Source: a virus. Taken from it: 44,664 nt of DNA. A program made the position numbers and the translations under genes. The stretch covers positions 1-44,664 of the IMG/VR virus record IMGVR_UViG_3300031857_000391; one strand, written 5' to 3'. The notes under the pieces are model-generated. The model had not been told where the DNA came from, did no database searches, and worked only from the letters and a program-made list of their open reading frames with translations. This document shows, one piece after another, positions 15,129-21,506 of the stretch. Each line of letters starts with the position of its first letter. Within the stretch, counting starts at the first letter, position 1.

Positions 15129-15144
15129 GTTAAACGCGTTTAAC
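15129..15144. promoter_or_regulatory. Palindromic operator, copy 5
   Basis: A perfect 16-bp palindrome, GTTAAACGCGTTTAAC, identical to copy 4, in the 62-bp gap after the VWA gene. GGAGG of the next gene follows four bases later. With copy 4 it brackets the DUF3150-MoxR-VWA trio exactly. Confidence 0.83.
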
Positions 15145-15158
15145 CGTTGGAGGTAATC

Positions 15159-15461
15159 ATGAGCAAGAAACCAGAATTTGATCTTGTCCTGTTGTCTGGC
15201 CTGGGGCATCGGGATTACGCCGTGCCCAAAGATGCAGCAATGGCGATCTTCAATCTCTTCGCAGGGCACGACATCTACGAGATCAACACTGAGTGGGTGG
15301 GCGGGGACGTTGGCAGCGTTCAGATTGCCAAACTGATAAGTTCCGACAATAACCCCACCATCAAAACGCTTGGCCCGGTGCAGTTCCACCAAGCACTGGA
15401 GAACCAGCGTGTGAGGGAAGAAGAAAAGGAAGCCAAGAGGAAGGCAAAGGAAAATGCTTGA
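15159..15461 (+). CDS. Small phage protein with basic C-terminal helix, 100 aa
   Basis: Start ATG 15159 with GGAGG six bases upstream, directly after operator copy 5; the frame is open four codons further left, which would cover the ribosome site. The protein has a mixed alpha/beta core and ends in a highly charged helix rich in Glu, Lys and Arg (residues about 80-100). No motif recognised. Overlaps the next gene by eight bases. Confidence 0.72.
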   Translation: MSKKPEFDLVLLSGLGHRDYAVPKDAAMAIFNLFAGHDIYEINTEWVGGDVGSVQIAKLISSDNNPTIKTLGPVQFHQALENQRVREEEKEAKRKAKENA

Positions 15462-15783
15462 CCCCGAGCGCAACCCACACACAACCTACCGGATAACGAT
15501 CTGGCCCAATGATGGTCTGTACGAGGTCGTCGTCTACCCGAAAGCCCCGGAGAAAATCTTCAGCGCAGCGTACCGGTTCGACCTACTGCCTCAGTGGATA
15601 CAGGAGGCTGTCTCTATGCTCAACTGGGCGTACCCTGATGAGGTCAAAGGTCTAGGTCGAAGGGTGGGGGACGAAACGTACTGGGTCGAGGCGGTGGACT
15701 ACACCGACGCCATCTCGTTGTGGACAACGCATGAAAAAGCGTTGACACGAATGCGGGGAGTGGTAACATCACGCTCCCGTTAA
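15454..15783 (+). CDS. Small phage protein, 109 aa
   Basis: An aromatic-rich soluble protein (several Trp and Tyr) with no recognised domain. ATG 15454 lies inside the end of the preceding gene (8-nt overlap), with AAGGA four bases upstream, so translation is probably coupled. Function unknown. Confidence 0.72.
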   Translation: MLDPERNPHTTYRITIWPNDGLYEVVVYPKAPEKIFSAAYRFDLLPQWIQEAVSMLNWAYPDEVKGLGRRVGDETYWVEAVDYTDAISLWTTHEKALTRMRGVVTSRSR

Positions 15784-15811
15784 CCAAGCACTACGGTGCG
15801 AAAGGAATCTT

Positions 15812-16051
15812 ATGTTTGAAATTCAAGCTGGCGTGCCGATGACGAGCGCACGCCGTGGTCGTAAGGCTGTGGAATTCCCGTTTCACCAGATGGACATTGG
15901 CGACAGCTTCCTTGTGCCGTGCGATGTCGCTGCCAAGAACGAACTGAACAACTGGCGTCGGAAGATCCTGCTGGCGAAGAAGGCCTTCGGTCAGGGTCAG
16001 TTCTCCACCGGCACCGTGTCGGACGGTATCCGTGTCTGGCGTACTGCATAA
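15812..16051 (+). CDS. DUF7303-like small phage protein, 79 aa
   Basis: Small basic protein whose middle (VEFPFHQMDIGDSFLVP) and end (GIRVWRT) match a pattern widespread in phages: a P(F)xxMxxGxSFxVP block, then a basic helix, then a final beta-strand GxRVWR. I know the type as DUF7303; no biochemical role is known. GAAAGGA lies before ATG 15812, and a terminator follows its stop. Confidence 0.8.
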   Translation: MFEIQAGVPMTSARRGRKAVEFPFHQMDIGDSFLVPCDVAAKNELNNWRRKILLAKKAFGQGQFSTGTVSDGIRVWRTA

Positions 16052-16075
16052 CGCAGCCCCTCGATAGCCTACTCA

Positions 16076-16101
16076 ACGCTCTGCAAACGCAGGGCGTTTT
16101 T
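16076..16101 (+). terminator. Rho-independent terminator
   Basis: A 9-bp stem, ACGCTCTGC (16076-16084) with GCAGGGCGT (16089-16097, one G-T pair), loop AAAC, then a T-run to 16101. It separates the early block from the chain of ATGA-coupled genes that starts at 16135. Confidence 0.82.
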
Positions 16102-16134
16102 CATGGCTAAACACTTTTCATCAGGAGAAATGCA

Positions 16135-16296
16135 ATGACAACTAAACAACTCGTTCGTCACGCTCGTGAACTCTGGAATTCCCCACTGGTGCCCCCGGAG
16201 ATCAACCGGCACAATCGAAAGGCCTGGGTCAGGAGCGTCCTGCGCCTGGGCGACCGCTGGTTACTTGCTGTGAAAAAGGAAAGGATCACACAATGA
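16135..16296 (+). CDS. Small basic phage protein, 53 aa (first gene of the coupled chain)
   Basis: A 53-residue basic, Trp-rich protein (MTTKQLVRHARELWNSPLVP at the start, then RKAWVRSVLRLGDRWLLAVK). This RELWNSPxVP...NR..W pattern recurs in small phage proteins of unknown role. CATCAGGAGA ends seven bases before ATG 16135; an ATG five bases earlier is in another frame. Its stop TGA overlaps the next start as ATGA, the first of twelve such links. Confidence 0.7.
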   Translation: MTTKQLVRHARELWNSPLVPPEINRHNRKAWVRSVLRLGDRWLLAVKKERITQ

Positions 16297-16445
16297 AAGA
16301 TGAAGCACCGCCGCCCGCCGAGGCGGCAACAGAACTTGGACACACAGACGATGGGCCGGAGGCCCTGGGCTCCGTCGTTTTGATGGGCGTGGTTATCGTC
16401 GCAGTGGTCGGCGTGATCGCACTAATAGCGGGGTACTTCGCATGA
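16293..16445 (+). CDS. Small single-pass membrane protein, 50 aa
   Basis: The first 27 residues are acidic and Pro/Ala-rich; residues 28-50 form one strongly hydrophobic segment (GSVVLMGVVIVAVVGVIALI then AGYFA), ending at the stop. This is a tail-anchored or single-span inner-membrane protein. It is linked to both neighbours by ATGA overlaps. A holin-like or membrane-anchoring role is conceivable, but the usual lysis neighbours are absent, so no function is assigned. Confidence 0.65.
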   Translation: MKDEAPPPAEAATELGHTDDGPEALGSVVLMGVVIVAVVGVIALIAGYFA

Positions 16446-16648
16446 AAGCCACACTGACATTTGATACGGACGAGGAAGGATCGACGTTCATGGTCGCCCT
16501 TCATGGCCGCGAGGTTTACATGACGCTTAGCGATGTGCAGAGCCAGCTTCGCACCCACCTGAAGCACGGAGATGATGCCAACAGTCGGCAGGTCTTGGAG
16601 TCCGTTTACCGGGAGGTGTGCAATGTCTTAGGGAGGATTGAGGAATGA
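16442..16648 (+). CDS. Small phage protein, 68 aa
   Basis: An alpha/beta 68-residue protein starting MKATLTFDTDEEGSTFMVAL, followed by a helical half. This arrangement (beta hairpin, YMTLSDVQSQLR helix, ExVxREVCNVLG helix) is frequent in short phage proteins without known role. Joined to both neighbours by 4-nt ATGA overlaps. Confidence 0.72.
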   Translation: MKATLTFDTDEEGSTFMVALHGREVYMTLSDVQSQLRTHLKHGDDANSRQVLESVYREVCNVLGRIEE

Positions 16649-16827
16649 AAGTTGAAGTCACACATGCCAGCATCGTCAACGACATGGGTGTTGTTGCCTC
16701 AGTGGAGCTTGTCGATGGGGTCACCGTCAAGGTGAGCGTCAACCAATATGTCGGTTGGAAAGACTGGTACGAACTCACCGACGCAGTTCGGAAGGTCATG
16801 GTCCTGATGGAGGTGAAGCAGCCATGA
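16645..16827 (+). CDS. Small phage protein, 60 aa
   Basis: A 60-residue beta-rich protein with no motif recognised. ATG 16645 is preceded by GAGGATTGAGG and overlaps the upstream stop as ATGA; its own stop overlaps the next gene in the same way. Function unknown. Confidence 0.7.
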   Translation: MKVEVTHASIVNDMGVVASVELVDGVTVKVSVNQYVGWKDWYELTDAVRKVMVLMEVKQP

Positions 16828-17003
16828 GCGAAGATCAGTTCAAAGCACTGTGCAACACATACGGTTTCGCCCCGTCGCGGGCACTGCGGGAGTTGATTGA
16901 CTGCGTGATAGCGCAGGAGATCGCGGCGTGTGTGCGGCTGGCAGAAGAAACGAAGGCTCCGTTTACAGCGGATGTAATTAGGGCAAGGAAGGATAAGCAA
17001 TGA
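16824..17003 (+). CDS. Small phage protein, 59 aa
   Basis: The start at ATG 16824 is set by the ATGA overlap with the preceding stop and by GGAGGTGAAG upstream; the frame is open further left, but that would lie inside the other gene. The protein is helical and charged with two cysteines (10 and 27). It ends in KDKQ because the ribosome site and start of the next gene (GGATAAGCAATGA) are embedded in its last codons. Confidence 0.7.
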   Translation: MSEDQFKALCNTYGFAPSRALRELIDCVIAQEIAACVRLAEETKAPFTADVIRARKDKQ

Positions 17004-17095
17004 CCCGCATCCATTACTGGTGCCCGGTACATCGGGCTTACGTTACGGCAATTGTGCCGACTGAGGTTGCGTTTAAGTTGATGGGGTTGGTATGA
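17000..17095 (+). CDS. Micro-protein, 31 aa
   Basis: A 31-codon gene (starts MTRIHYWCPVHRAYVTAIVP) that fits exactly between two neighbours with a 4-nt ATGA overlap on each side and GGATAAGC before its start. It has CPVH (a possible half metal site) and a hydrophobic C-terminal half. The exact packing is the main evidence that it is translated; without it, the gene on the right would have no ribosome-delivering partner. Confidence 0.6.
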   Translation: MTRIHYWCPVHRAYVTAIVPTEVAFKLMGLV

Positions 17096-17553
17096 CCGAC
17101 CTACGAACCTCAGCAATCCAGGCGCTGGAGGCGTTGGTTAGGGCCAGCAGTTATTACGACACCTACGCAGAGATTTCCGCTCTTGAGGCCGCGCTGGCAG
17201 AGCCAACTACCGAGGATTCCTCGGAGGTTGAGCCGGTGCAGGAGCCGCCCTGTGCCACGCGGGAATGCATGCCCAGTGAATGCCCCAACTGCGTCAGCCT
17301 GCAAGACCAGAACACCGAACTGGACCGCAAGTTGGCAGATCTTGAGCAGACATCGCTGGAGCTATGCAACGTCTGCGGCTGGAAGACTTTAATTCCCGGC
17401 GACTGCTGTTTGAACTGTGTGCGTAAGCCCATGAATGAATTTGATGCTTTGCGACTTATTACGGAATCAATAGGTCGTCTGCAATCCGCAGGCCCGGTGG
17501 AAGGGTTGATAGGAATAATTCGCGCCGTCGAGCGGGCGCATGGCATCCCATGA
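17092..17553 (+). CDS. Cys-rich phage protein with zinc-ribbon-like motif, 153 aa
   Basis: The N-terminal 45 residues are helical. A region with single Cys and CPNC (about 54-67) follows, then a coiled helix, and CNVCGWKTLIPGDCCLNC (about 92-109), a plausible four-cysteine zinc ribbon. The C-terminus is helical. I have seen similar layouts in small phage proteins; the role is unknown, perhaps nucleic-acid or protein binding. ATGA overlaps on both sides. Confidence 0.75.
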   Translation: MTDLRTSAIQALEALVRASSYYDTYAEISALEAALAEPTTEDSSEVEPVQEPPCATRECMPSECPNCVSLQDQNTELDRKLADLEQTSLELCNVCGWKTLIPGDCCLNCVRKPMNEFDALRLITESIGRLQSAGPVEGLIGIIRAVERAHGIP

Positions 17554-17675
17554 ACCCTAAACAATTCCTCCGCCGTTGCTTCGCATGCAACAAGGATCTA
17601 CCTGAACACACTGGCAGTAGCAGGCCCCGTGGGTTGTGGCGCTGCGCTGCTTGCACACAAAGGAGTAAGCAATGA
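17550..17675 (+). CDS. Very small zinc-finger-like protein, 41 aa
   Basis: 41 residues (starts MNPKQFLRRCFACNKDLPEH) with two Cys-x2-Cys pairs, CFAC (10-13) and CAAC (32-35), and many basic residues: a minimal zinc ribbon. It is bounded by ATGA overlaps on both sides. The C-terminal SKQ comes from the embedded junction GGAGTAAGCAATGA. Confidence 0.65.
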   Translation: MNPKQFLRRCFACNKDLPEHTGSSRPRGLWRCAACTQRSKQ

Positions 17676-17851
17676 AGTCTGTTTATGTTGTTCTAGCTTA
17701 CAGATATAGCCCAATTTACATCACTCACCCTAAGCCTGTTGCGGCGTTTGCGACTCGTAAGGAAGCACAAGCGTTTGTTACACAGAAAAACAACCGCGCT
17801 GTTGCAAACGACTACGGTGTCGTGCGTGTTCCATTTGGGAGTAAGCAATGA
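17672..17851 (+). CDS. Small phage protein, 59 aa
   Basis: A 59-residue basic alpha/beta protein (starts MKSVYVVLAYRYSPIYITHP). AAGGAG lies ten bases before ATG 17672, with ATGA overlaps on both sides; it ends in GSKQ because the same GGAGTAAGCAATGA junction is used again. The base composition here (about 17672-17830) is richer in A/T than its neighbours. Function unknown. Confidence 0.65.
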   Translation: MKSVYVVLAYRYSPIYITHPKPVAAFATRKEAQAFVTQKNNRAVANDYGVVRVPFGSKQ

Positions 17852-18192
17852 GTAAAGAAGACATCATCCGCATGGCGCGGGAGGCTGGGCTTGAGGATGG
17901 TTGGGCAGGTTGGTGCCAAGAGTGTGGTTGCGACAGCGACAAACTCACCCGCTTCGCCGCCCTTGTTGCCGCTGCCGAGCGGGACAAATACGAAGCCAAG
18001 TTCAAACAGCTAGAAGCGATCATGCAGGAGCGGGAGCAGCAGCCTAATAAGCCATGCTGTTTGGCTGAACGAGAAGCGTGTGCGAAGGTGTGTGAGACAT
18101 ACGAGGTGGCAAGCATCATGAACGACGCGCACAACACCGCCAAGATCTTCAATCACTGCGCCGCAGCCATCAGGGCAAGGGGGCAGGTATGA
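17848..18192 (+). CDS. Conserved small phage protein, 114 aa
   Basis: The start MSKEDIIRMAREAGLED and the segment FAALVAAAERDKYEAKFK are a frequent phage pattern. Residues about 75-85 (EREACAKVCE) belong to the same type. It is helical, with several scattered Cys, no membrane segment and no known biochemical role. GGGAG precedes ATG 17848, and ATGA overlaps occur on both sides. Confidence 0.78.
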   Translation: MSKEDIIRMAREAGLEDGWAGWCQECGCDSDKLTRFAALVAAAERDKYEAKFKQLEAIMQEREQQPNKPCCLAEREACAKVCETYEVASIMNDAHNTAKIFNHCAAAIRARGQV

Positions 18193-18380
18193 CCTACATC
18201 TTGATCATCTGGACCGTAGTCGCTTGCGTGCCTGGGGTATGCAAGTACGACTGGAGGCCCTTAGGTGAATTTCATCAAGAGGTCTTGGAGCGCAAAATCA
18301 GTGCTCAAGAAATGTGTGAAAACGCCGCTCGTCAATTGAGTATCAAGACTAACGAGTACCGTTGCGTGAGGTCGAGATGA
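18189..18380 (+). CDS. Small exported or membrane-attached protein, 63 aa
   Basis: The first 15 residues (MTYILIIWTVVACVPG) are hydrophobic and end in VVAC, which fits a lipobox; however no basic residues precede the core, so it could equally be a short membrane anchor. The remaining 45 residues are soluble, with Cys near 43 and 59. Comparable small proteins with a hydrophobic start and two later cysteines are common in phages; their function is unknown to me. ATGA overlaps on both sides. Confidence 0.7.
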   Translation: MTYILIIWTVVACVPGVCKYDWRPLGEFHQEVLERKISAQEMCENAARQLSIKTNEYRCVRSR

Positions 18381-18562
18381 GATACGAAGCCCAAGACTTT
18401 GCCCGCTGTGCGGGTAACCCATGCTTTGAATACTGCAAGGCATGTAAACGCAACGTAGCCAACTCACCCGTGAACCCGAAGTCCGACCGCCAGTGGTGGA
18501 TGGGGCCGTGGATCATGGAGGATGAGAAGTGCCCATCATTTACGGAGAACAAGGAGGAATGA
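18377..18562 (+). CDS. Small Cys-rich phage protein, 61 aa
   Basis: The start MRYEAQDFARCAGNPCFEYC is typical of a small Cys-rich phage family. Four cysteines (11, 16, 20 and 23) are clustered and a fifth lies near the end (EKCPSF), suggesting a metal site. I chose ATG 18377 because it overlaps the upstream stop as ATGA. The next gene begins in its last codons after AAGGAGG. Confidence 0.73.
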   Translation: MRYEAQDFARCAGNPCFEYCKACKRNVANSPVNPKSDRQWWMGPWIMEDEKCPSFTENKEE

Positions 18563-18774
18563 AATGCCCCGAGTGCGGAACATGGACGGAAGTTCTGGAT
18601 ACGCGGATGCGCAAAGATGGATCGCGCCGCCGTCGCTACCAATGTGCAAACCTGCACAAATTTTGGACCGAGGAGCGGATCGTCCCTGGCCCTTCCTCTA
18701 CTCCTACCGAGAAGGACGCTGCATTGTCAATGCTGCCCCACATAAATCCAAGTACCAAGAAGCCTGCGCCGTAG
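18559..18774 (+). CDS. NrdR-like zinc-ribbon protein without ATP cone, 71 aa
   Basis: Residues 1-40 follow the NrdR zinc-ribbon pattern: CPECG (3-7), VLDTR (12-16), DGSRRRRYQC (20-29) and WTEER (36-40). In NrdR the second half-site is Cys-x2-Cys; here it is Cys29-x3-His33. The ATP-cone domain that senses dNTPs is absent, so it cannot be a complete NrdR repressor, but it may bind DNA. ATG 18559 overlaps the previous stop (ATGA). A GTG start ten codons earlier exists but lies further inside the neighbour. Last gene of the coupled chain. Confidence 0.75.
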   Translation: MKCPECGTWTEVLDTRMRKDGSRRRRYQCANLHKFWTEERIVPGPSSTPTEKDAALSMLPHINPSTKKPAP

Positions 18775-18848
18775 GCGTAGCACTAATTTAGCGGGCAGTG
18801 CATACCGTAGGACTGGTTCTAGCCCAACAGATGTGAAGCCTTTCTTAC

Positions 18849-18887
18849 GCATCACGCGTGCCCGCTGGAGTTTGTAGCGCGTGATGC
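18849..18887. repeat. 10-bp inverted repeat in the gap before the DUF3310 gene
   Basis: GCATCACGCG (18849-18858) and CGCGTGATGC (18878-18887) are perfect inverted copies around a 19-nt centre in a 190-bp gap without genes. It could form a hairpin or be a protein site. No T-run follows. The rest of the gap holds CTAGACCGAGGG (18898-18909), also found at 22534-22545, and a C/A-rich leader. Confidence 0.6.
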
Positions 18888-18964
18888 TCTCCCCAACCTA
18901 GACCGAGGGGGCTAGGAATCTGTTTCTCCCCCTCAACCCCAAAACCAATCAACCAACCCCCAAA

Positions 18965-19210
18965 ATGCAACCAACACAAAACGCTGATGATGTGCAGCAT
19001 GGCGGCACACACTACAAGAAATTTAAGTACGAAACGTGGAACGTAATCCTCGACTGGGAACTCGGCTACCTCGACGGTAATGCCGTCAAGTACCTGTCCC
19101 GCTGGAAGCACAAGGGTGGCGTGCAAGACCTACGTAAAGCAGCGCATTACATCCAGAAACTGATTGAAGTAGAGGAGTTCAACGATGGCCACCCCCGAAT
19201 CGAAAGTTAA
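18965..19210 (+). CDS. DUF3310 family protein, 81 aa
   Basis: The pattern QHGGTHYKKF...W, then NAVKYLSRWKHKGGVQDLRKAAHYIQKLIE (residues about 12-68), is diagnostic of DUF3310, a small phage family often annotated as nucleotide-kinase-like or SaV-like, without firm biochemistry. It opens the replication block. The start ATG 18965 has no Shine-Dalgarno; its leader is C/A-rich and unstructured. Its end overlaps the nuclease gene by 26 bases. Confidence 0.88.
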   Translation: MQPTQNADDVQHGGTHYKKFKYETWNVILDWELGYLDGNAVKYLSRWKHKGGVQDLRKAAHYIQKLIEVEEFNDGHPRIES

Positions 19211-19487
19211 GTCCCGCTGCGTGGACATCATCAAGAAGTACAAGGGCTACTACTTCTTTCCTGCGCAGAACGGCTACGGTCGTGCGGGTATACCAGACAT
19301 CATCGTGTGCTATCGAGGCATGTTCTTGGGTGTAGAATGCAAGGCAGGCTTTAACAAGCCCACCGCCCTGCAAGAGCGCGAGATGGCGGAGATCCACAAA
19401 GCCGGGGGCTCGGCTATGGTAGTGCGTGAAGACACAACGGAACTGCTTGAAGAGTGGTTCCATGAAAGGTCATTGTGGACATCCTAA
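19185..19487 (+). CDS. VRR-NUC endonuclease, 100 aa
   Basis: A single-domain PD-(D/E)XK nuclease of the VRR-NUC type, which in phages cuts branched DNA. Visible motifs: an N-terminal Glu helix (ESKVKSRCVDIIKK), GIPDIIVCYRGMFLGVECKAG (about 36-55) with the catalytic Asp, Glu and Lys, and a following Gln helix (LQEREMAEIHKAGG). GAGGAG lies eight bases before ATG 19185. It overlaps the polymerase start by 13 bases. Confidence 0.9.
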   Translation: MATPESKVKSRCVDIIKKYKGYYFFPAQNGYGRAGIPDIIVCYRGMFLGVECKAGFNKPTALQEREMAEIHKAGGSAMVVREDTTELLEEWFHERSLWTS

Positions 19488-21349
19488 CGGTAGACTTCGA
19501 AACGTACTACGACAAGGAGTTTTCATTATCGAAGATGACGATGGAAGCCTACGTTCGGGACCCACGTTTCGAGGTCATCATGCTGGGCATACGCTGGCCG
19601 GACGGAAAGAAGGAGATCATCACTGGCACCGAAGCAGAGGTGCAGTACCGGCTGGATGCCATCGAGTGGGGCAAGTACGCGGTGCTGGCGCACAACACAT
19701 TGTTCGATGCCGCCATTCTCGCGTGGCGGTTCGGGGTGAAGCCTGCTGCGTGGCTGGACACCCTGTCTATGGCCCGTGCCATGTTCGGGATGAAGGGCAA
19801 CTCGCTGGCTTTGCTTGCCAAGCGTTACGGGCTGGAGGACAAGGGCACTGAGGTGCAGAACGCGATGGGCAAACGCAGGGCTGACTTCACTCCGGAGGAG
19901 TTCGCCAAGTACGCTGACTACTGCCTGCATGACGTAGAGCTATGCCATGAGTTGTTCTTCCTTATGTCCAACGGTTGGTATAACCCGGAGACGTTCGATC
20001 ATCGGGACCCCTACCCTACGCAGGAACTCAAGCTCATCGACAAGCTCATCAGGATGTACACCGAGCCTGTCCTACACCTCAACAAGGCGCAGTTGGAGGA
20101 GCATCTGGCAGATGTGATCCGCCGCAAGGAGGAACTGCTGTCCAACGCGGGCATCGCCAAGGAAGACCTCATGTCCAACCCGAAGTTCGCTTTGGTGCTG
20201 GAGAGTTTTGGGGTTGTTCCGCCGATGAAGATCAGCCCGACCACGGGCAAGCAAGCGTTCGCTTTCGCCAAGACTGACCCGGCTATGAAGGCCCTGCTGG
20301 ACCACCCCGACGAGCGGGTGCAGGCTGTGGTGGCTGCGCGGATGGGAGTCAAGAGCACCTTGGAGGAGACCCGCACGCAACGGTTCATTGACATGGCGGG
20401 GCGAAGCCCGCTGTTCCCGGTGCCCCTGCGATATTCCGCTGCGAGAACCCACCGCTTGGGCGGCACTGATGGTATAAACCTGCAAAACCTCCCGGCTCGT
20501 GGGGCGCAGGCTAACAAGCTCAAGCGCTGTATCGAGGCACCTCCGGGCTACGTGATCATTGACTGCGACTCGTCCAACATCGAGGCGCGGATGCTTGCGT
20601 GGCTGGCGGGGCAGGAAGATCTTGTAGAAGACTTCGCCAACGGTGTTGATGTGTACTGCAAGATGTCTGGAAAGATATTCGGCAGAGAGGTAACGAAAGC
20701 CGATAAGCGTGAACGGTTCGTAGGTAAAACTGTGGTGCTTGGTTGCGGATACCAGACCGGTGCAGTGAAACTTCAGGTGACACTGAAGGCGTCCGAAATG
20801 AACATGGACTTGGAACTGGACGCATGCAAGCAGATCATTGACACATACCGGCAGTCAGTCCCTGCCATCACAAGGCTGTGGCGTGAAGGTGAGGCAGCTA
20901 TTGAGACCATGCACAGTGACAAGACCATGTGGTTCGGTCGTGAAGGTGTCGTGCTGGTCGAAGGGCGCAAAGGGATCAAGCTGCCCAGTGGGCTGTACAT
21001 CAGCTACCCGCAACTGCACCGTGGGGTGAAGAACAAGAACGGCATGGCGATGGAGGCGTGGCAGTACAAGGATGAGACTGGGCTGGTGGACATCTACGGT
21101 GGCAAGCTGGTTGAGAACGTGGTGCAAGCGCTGGCCCGCATCGTTGTGATGCAGCAGCTACTGAAGATCTCCAAGAAGCTGCATGTGGTCCTGACTGTGC
21201 ATGATGCTGTAGCTGCCATTGCCCGTGAGGAAGAAGCTGAACAAGCTCAGGCATACGTTGAAGAATGTATGCGCTGGGTTCCCAAGTGGGCACAGGGGTG
21301 CCCTATCAACTGTGAAAGTGGAATAGGAAGGACATATGGGGATTGTTGA
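19475..21349 (+). CDS. Family A DNA polymerase with 3'-5' exonuclease, 624 aa
   Basis: The replicative phage polymerase. Exonuclease motifs: VDFETYYD (Exo I, 6-13), AHNTLFDAAILAW (Exo II) and YCLHDVELCHELF (Exo III). Polymerase motifs: VIIDCDSSNIEARMLAWLAG (motif A), KRERFVGKTVVLGCGYQTGA (motif B region) and VVLTVHDAVAA (motif C, HD). The length suits T7-like/phage PolA without a 5' nuclease domain. It must start at GTG 19475, since an in-frame stop lies at 19463-19465 and no ATG comes between. Coupled to the VRR nuclease upstream. Confidence 0.96.
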   Translation: MDILTVDFETYYDKEFSLSKMTMEAYVRDPRFEVIMLGIRWPDGKKEIITGTEAEVQYRLDAIEWGKYAVLAHNTLFDAAILAWRFGVKPAAWLDTLSMARAMFGMKGNSLALLAKRYGLEDKGTEVQNAMGKRRADFTPEEFAKYADYCLHDVELCHELFFLMSNGWYNPETFDHRDPYPTQELKLIDKLIRMYTEPVLHLNKAQLEEHLADVIRRKEELLSNAGIAKEDLMSNPKFALVLESFGVVPPMKISPTTGKQAFAFAKTDPAMKALLDHPDERVQAVVAARMGVKSTLEETRTQRFIDMAGRSPLFPVPLRYSAARTHRLGGTDGINLQNLPARGAQANKLKRCIEAPPGYVIIDCDSSNIEARMLAWLAGQEDLVEDFANGVDVYCKMSGKIFGREVTKADKRERFVGKTVVLGCGYQTGAVKLQVTLKASEMNMDLELDACKQIIDTYRQSVPAITRLWREGEAAIETMHSDKTMWFGREGVVLVEGRKGIKLPSGLYISYPQLHRGVKNKNGMAMEAWQYKDETGLVDIYGGKLVENVVQALARIVVMQQLLKISKKLHVVLTVHDAVAAIAREEEAEQAQAYVEECMRWVPKWAQGCPINCESGIGRTYGDC

Positions 21350-21506
21350 TTACGCCTACCCGTGCATGATGGCGGAGAAGGCACTGAAGGAACTACATCA
21401 GGCAATGTTGCAAAACGACATAGATGCCGCGCTTGAACACGCACTGGTTGCGATGGCTGAAGCCAAGCTGACGTACAACGCTATTCGGGCTACGAAGGAG
21501 CAGTGA
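21336..21506 (+). CDS. Small helical protein between polymerase and nuclease, 56 aa
   Basis: A 56-residue helical protein (starts MGIVDYAYPCMMAEKALKEL) in the narrow gap between two replication genes. It overlaps the polymerase end by 14 bases and meets the next start as TGATG; AGGAAGGA precedes ATG 21336. No motif. Its exact fit between two real genes supports it. Function unknown. Confidence 0.68.
   Translation: MGIVDYAYPCMMAEKALKELHQAMLQNDIDAALEHALVAMAEAKLTYNAIRATKEQ

Noticed and set aside
16293-16445. Holin call for the 50-aa membrane protein
   Set aside because: There is a single membrane span only, no endolysin or spanin nearby, and its place is in the early coupled chain. Size alone is not enough.
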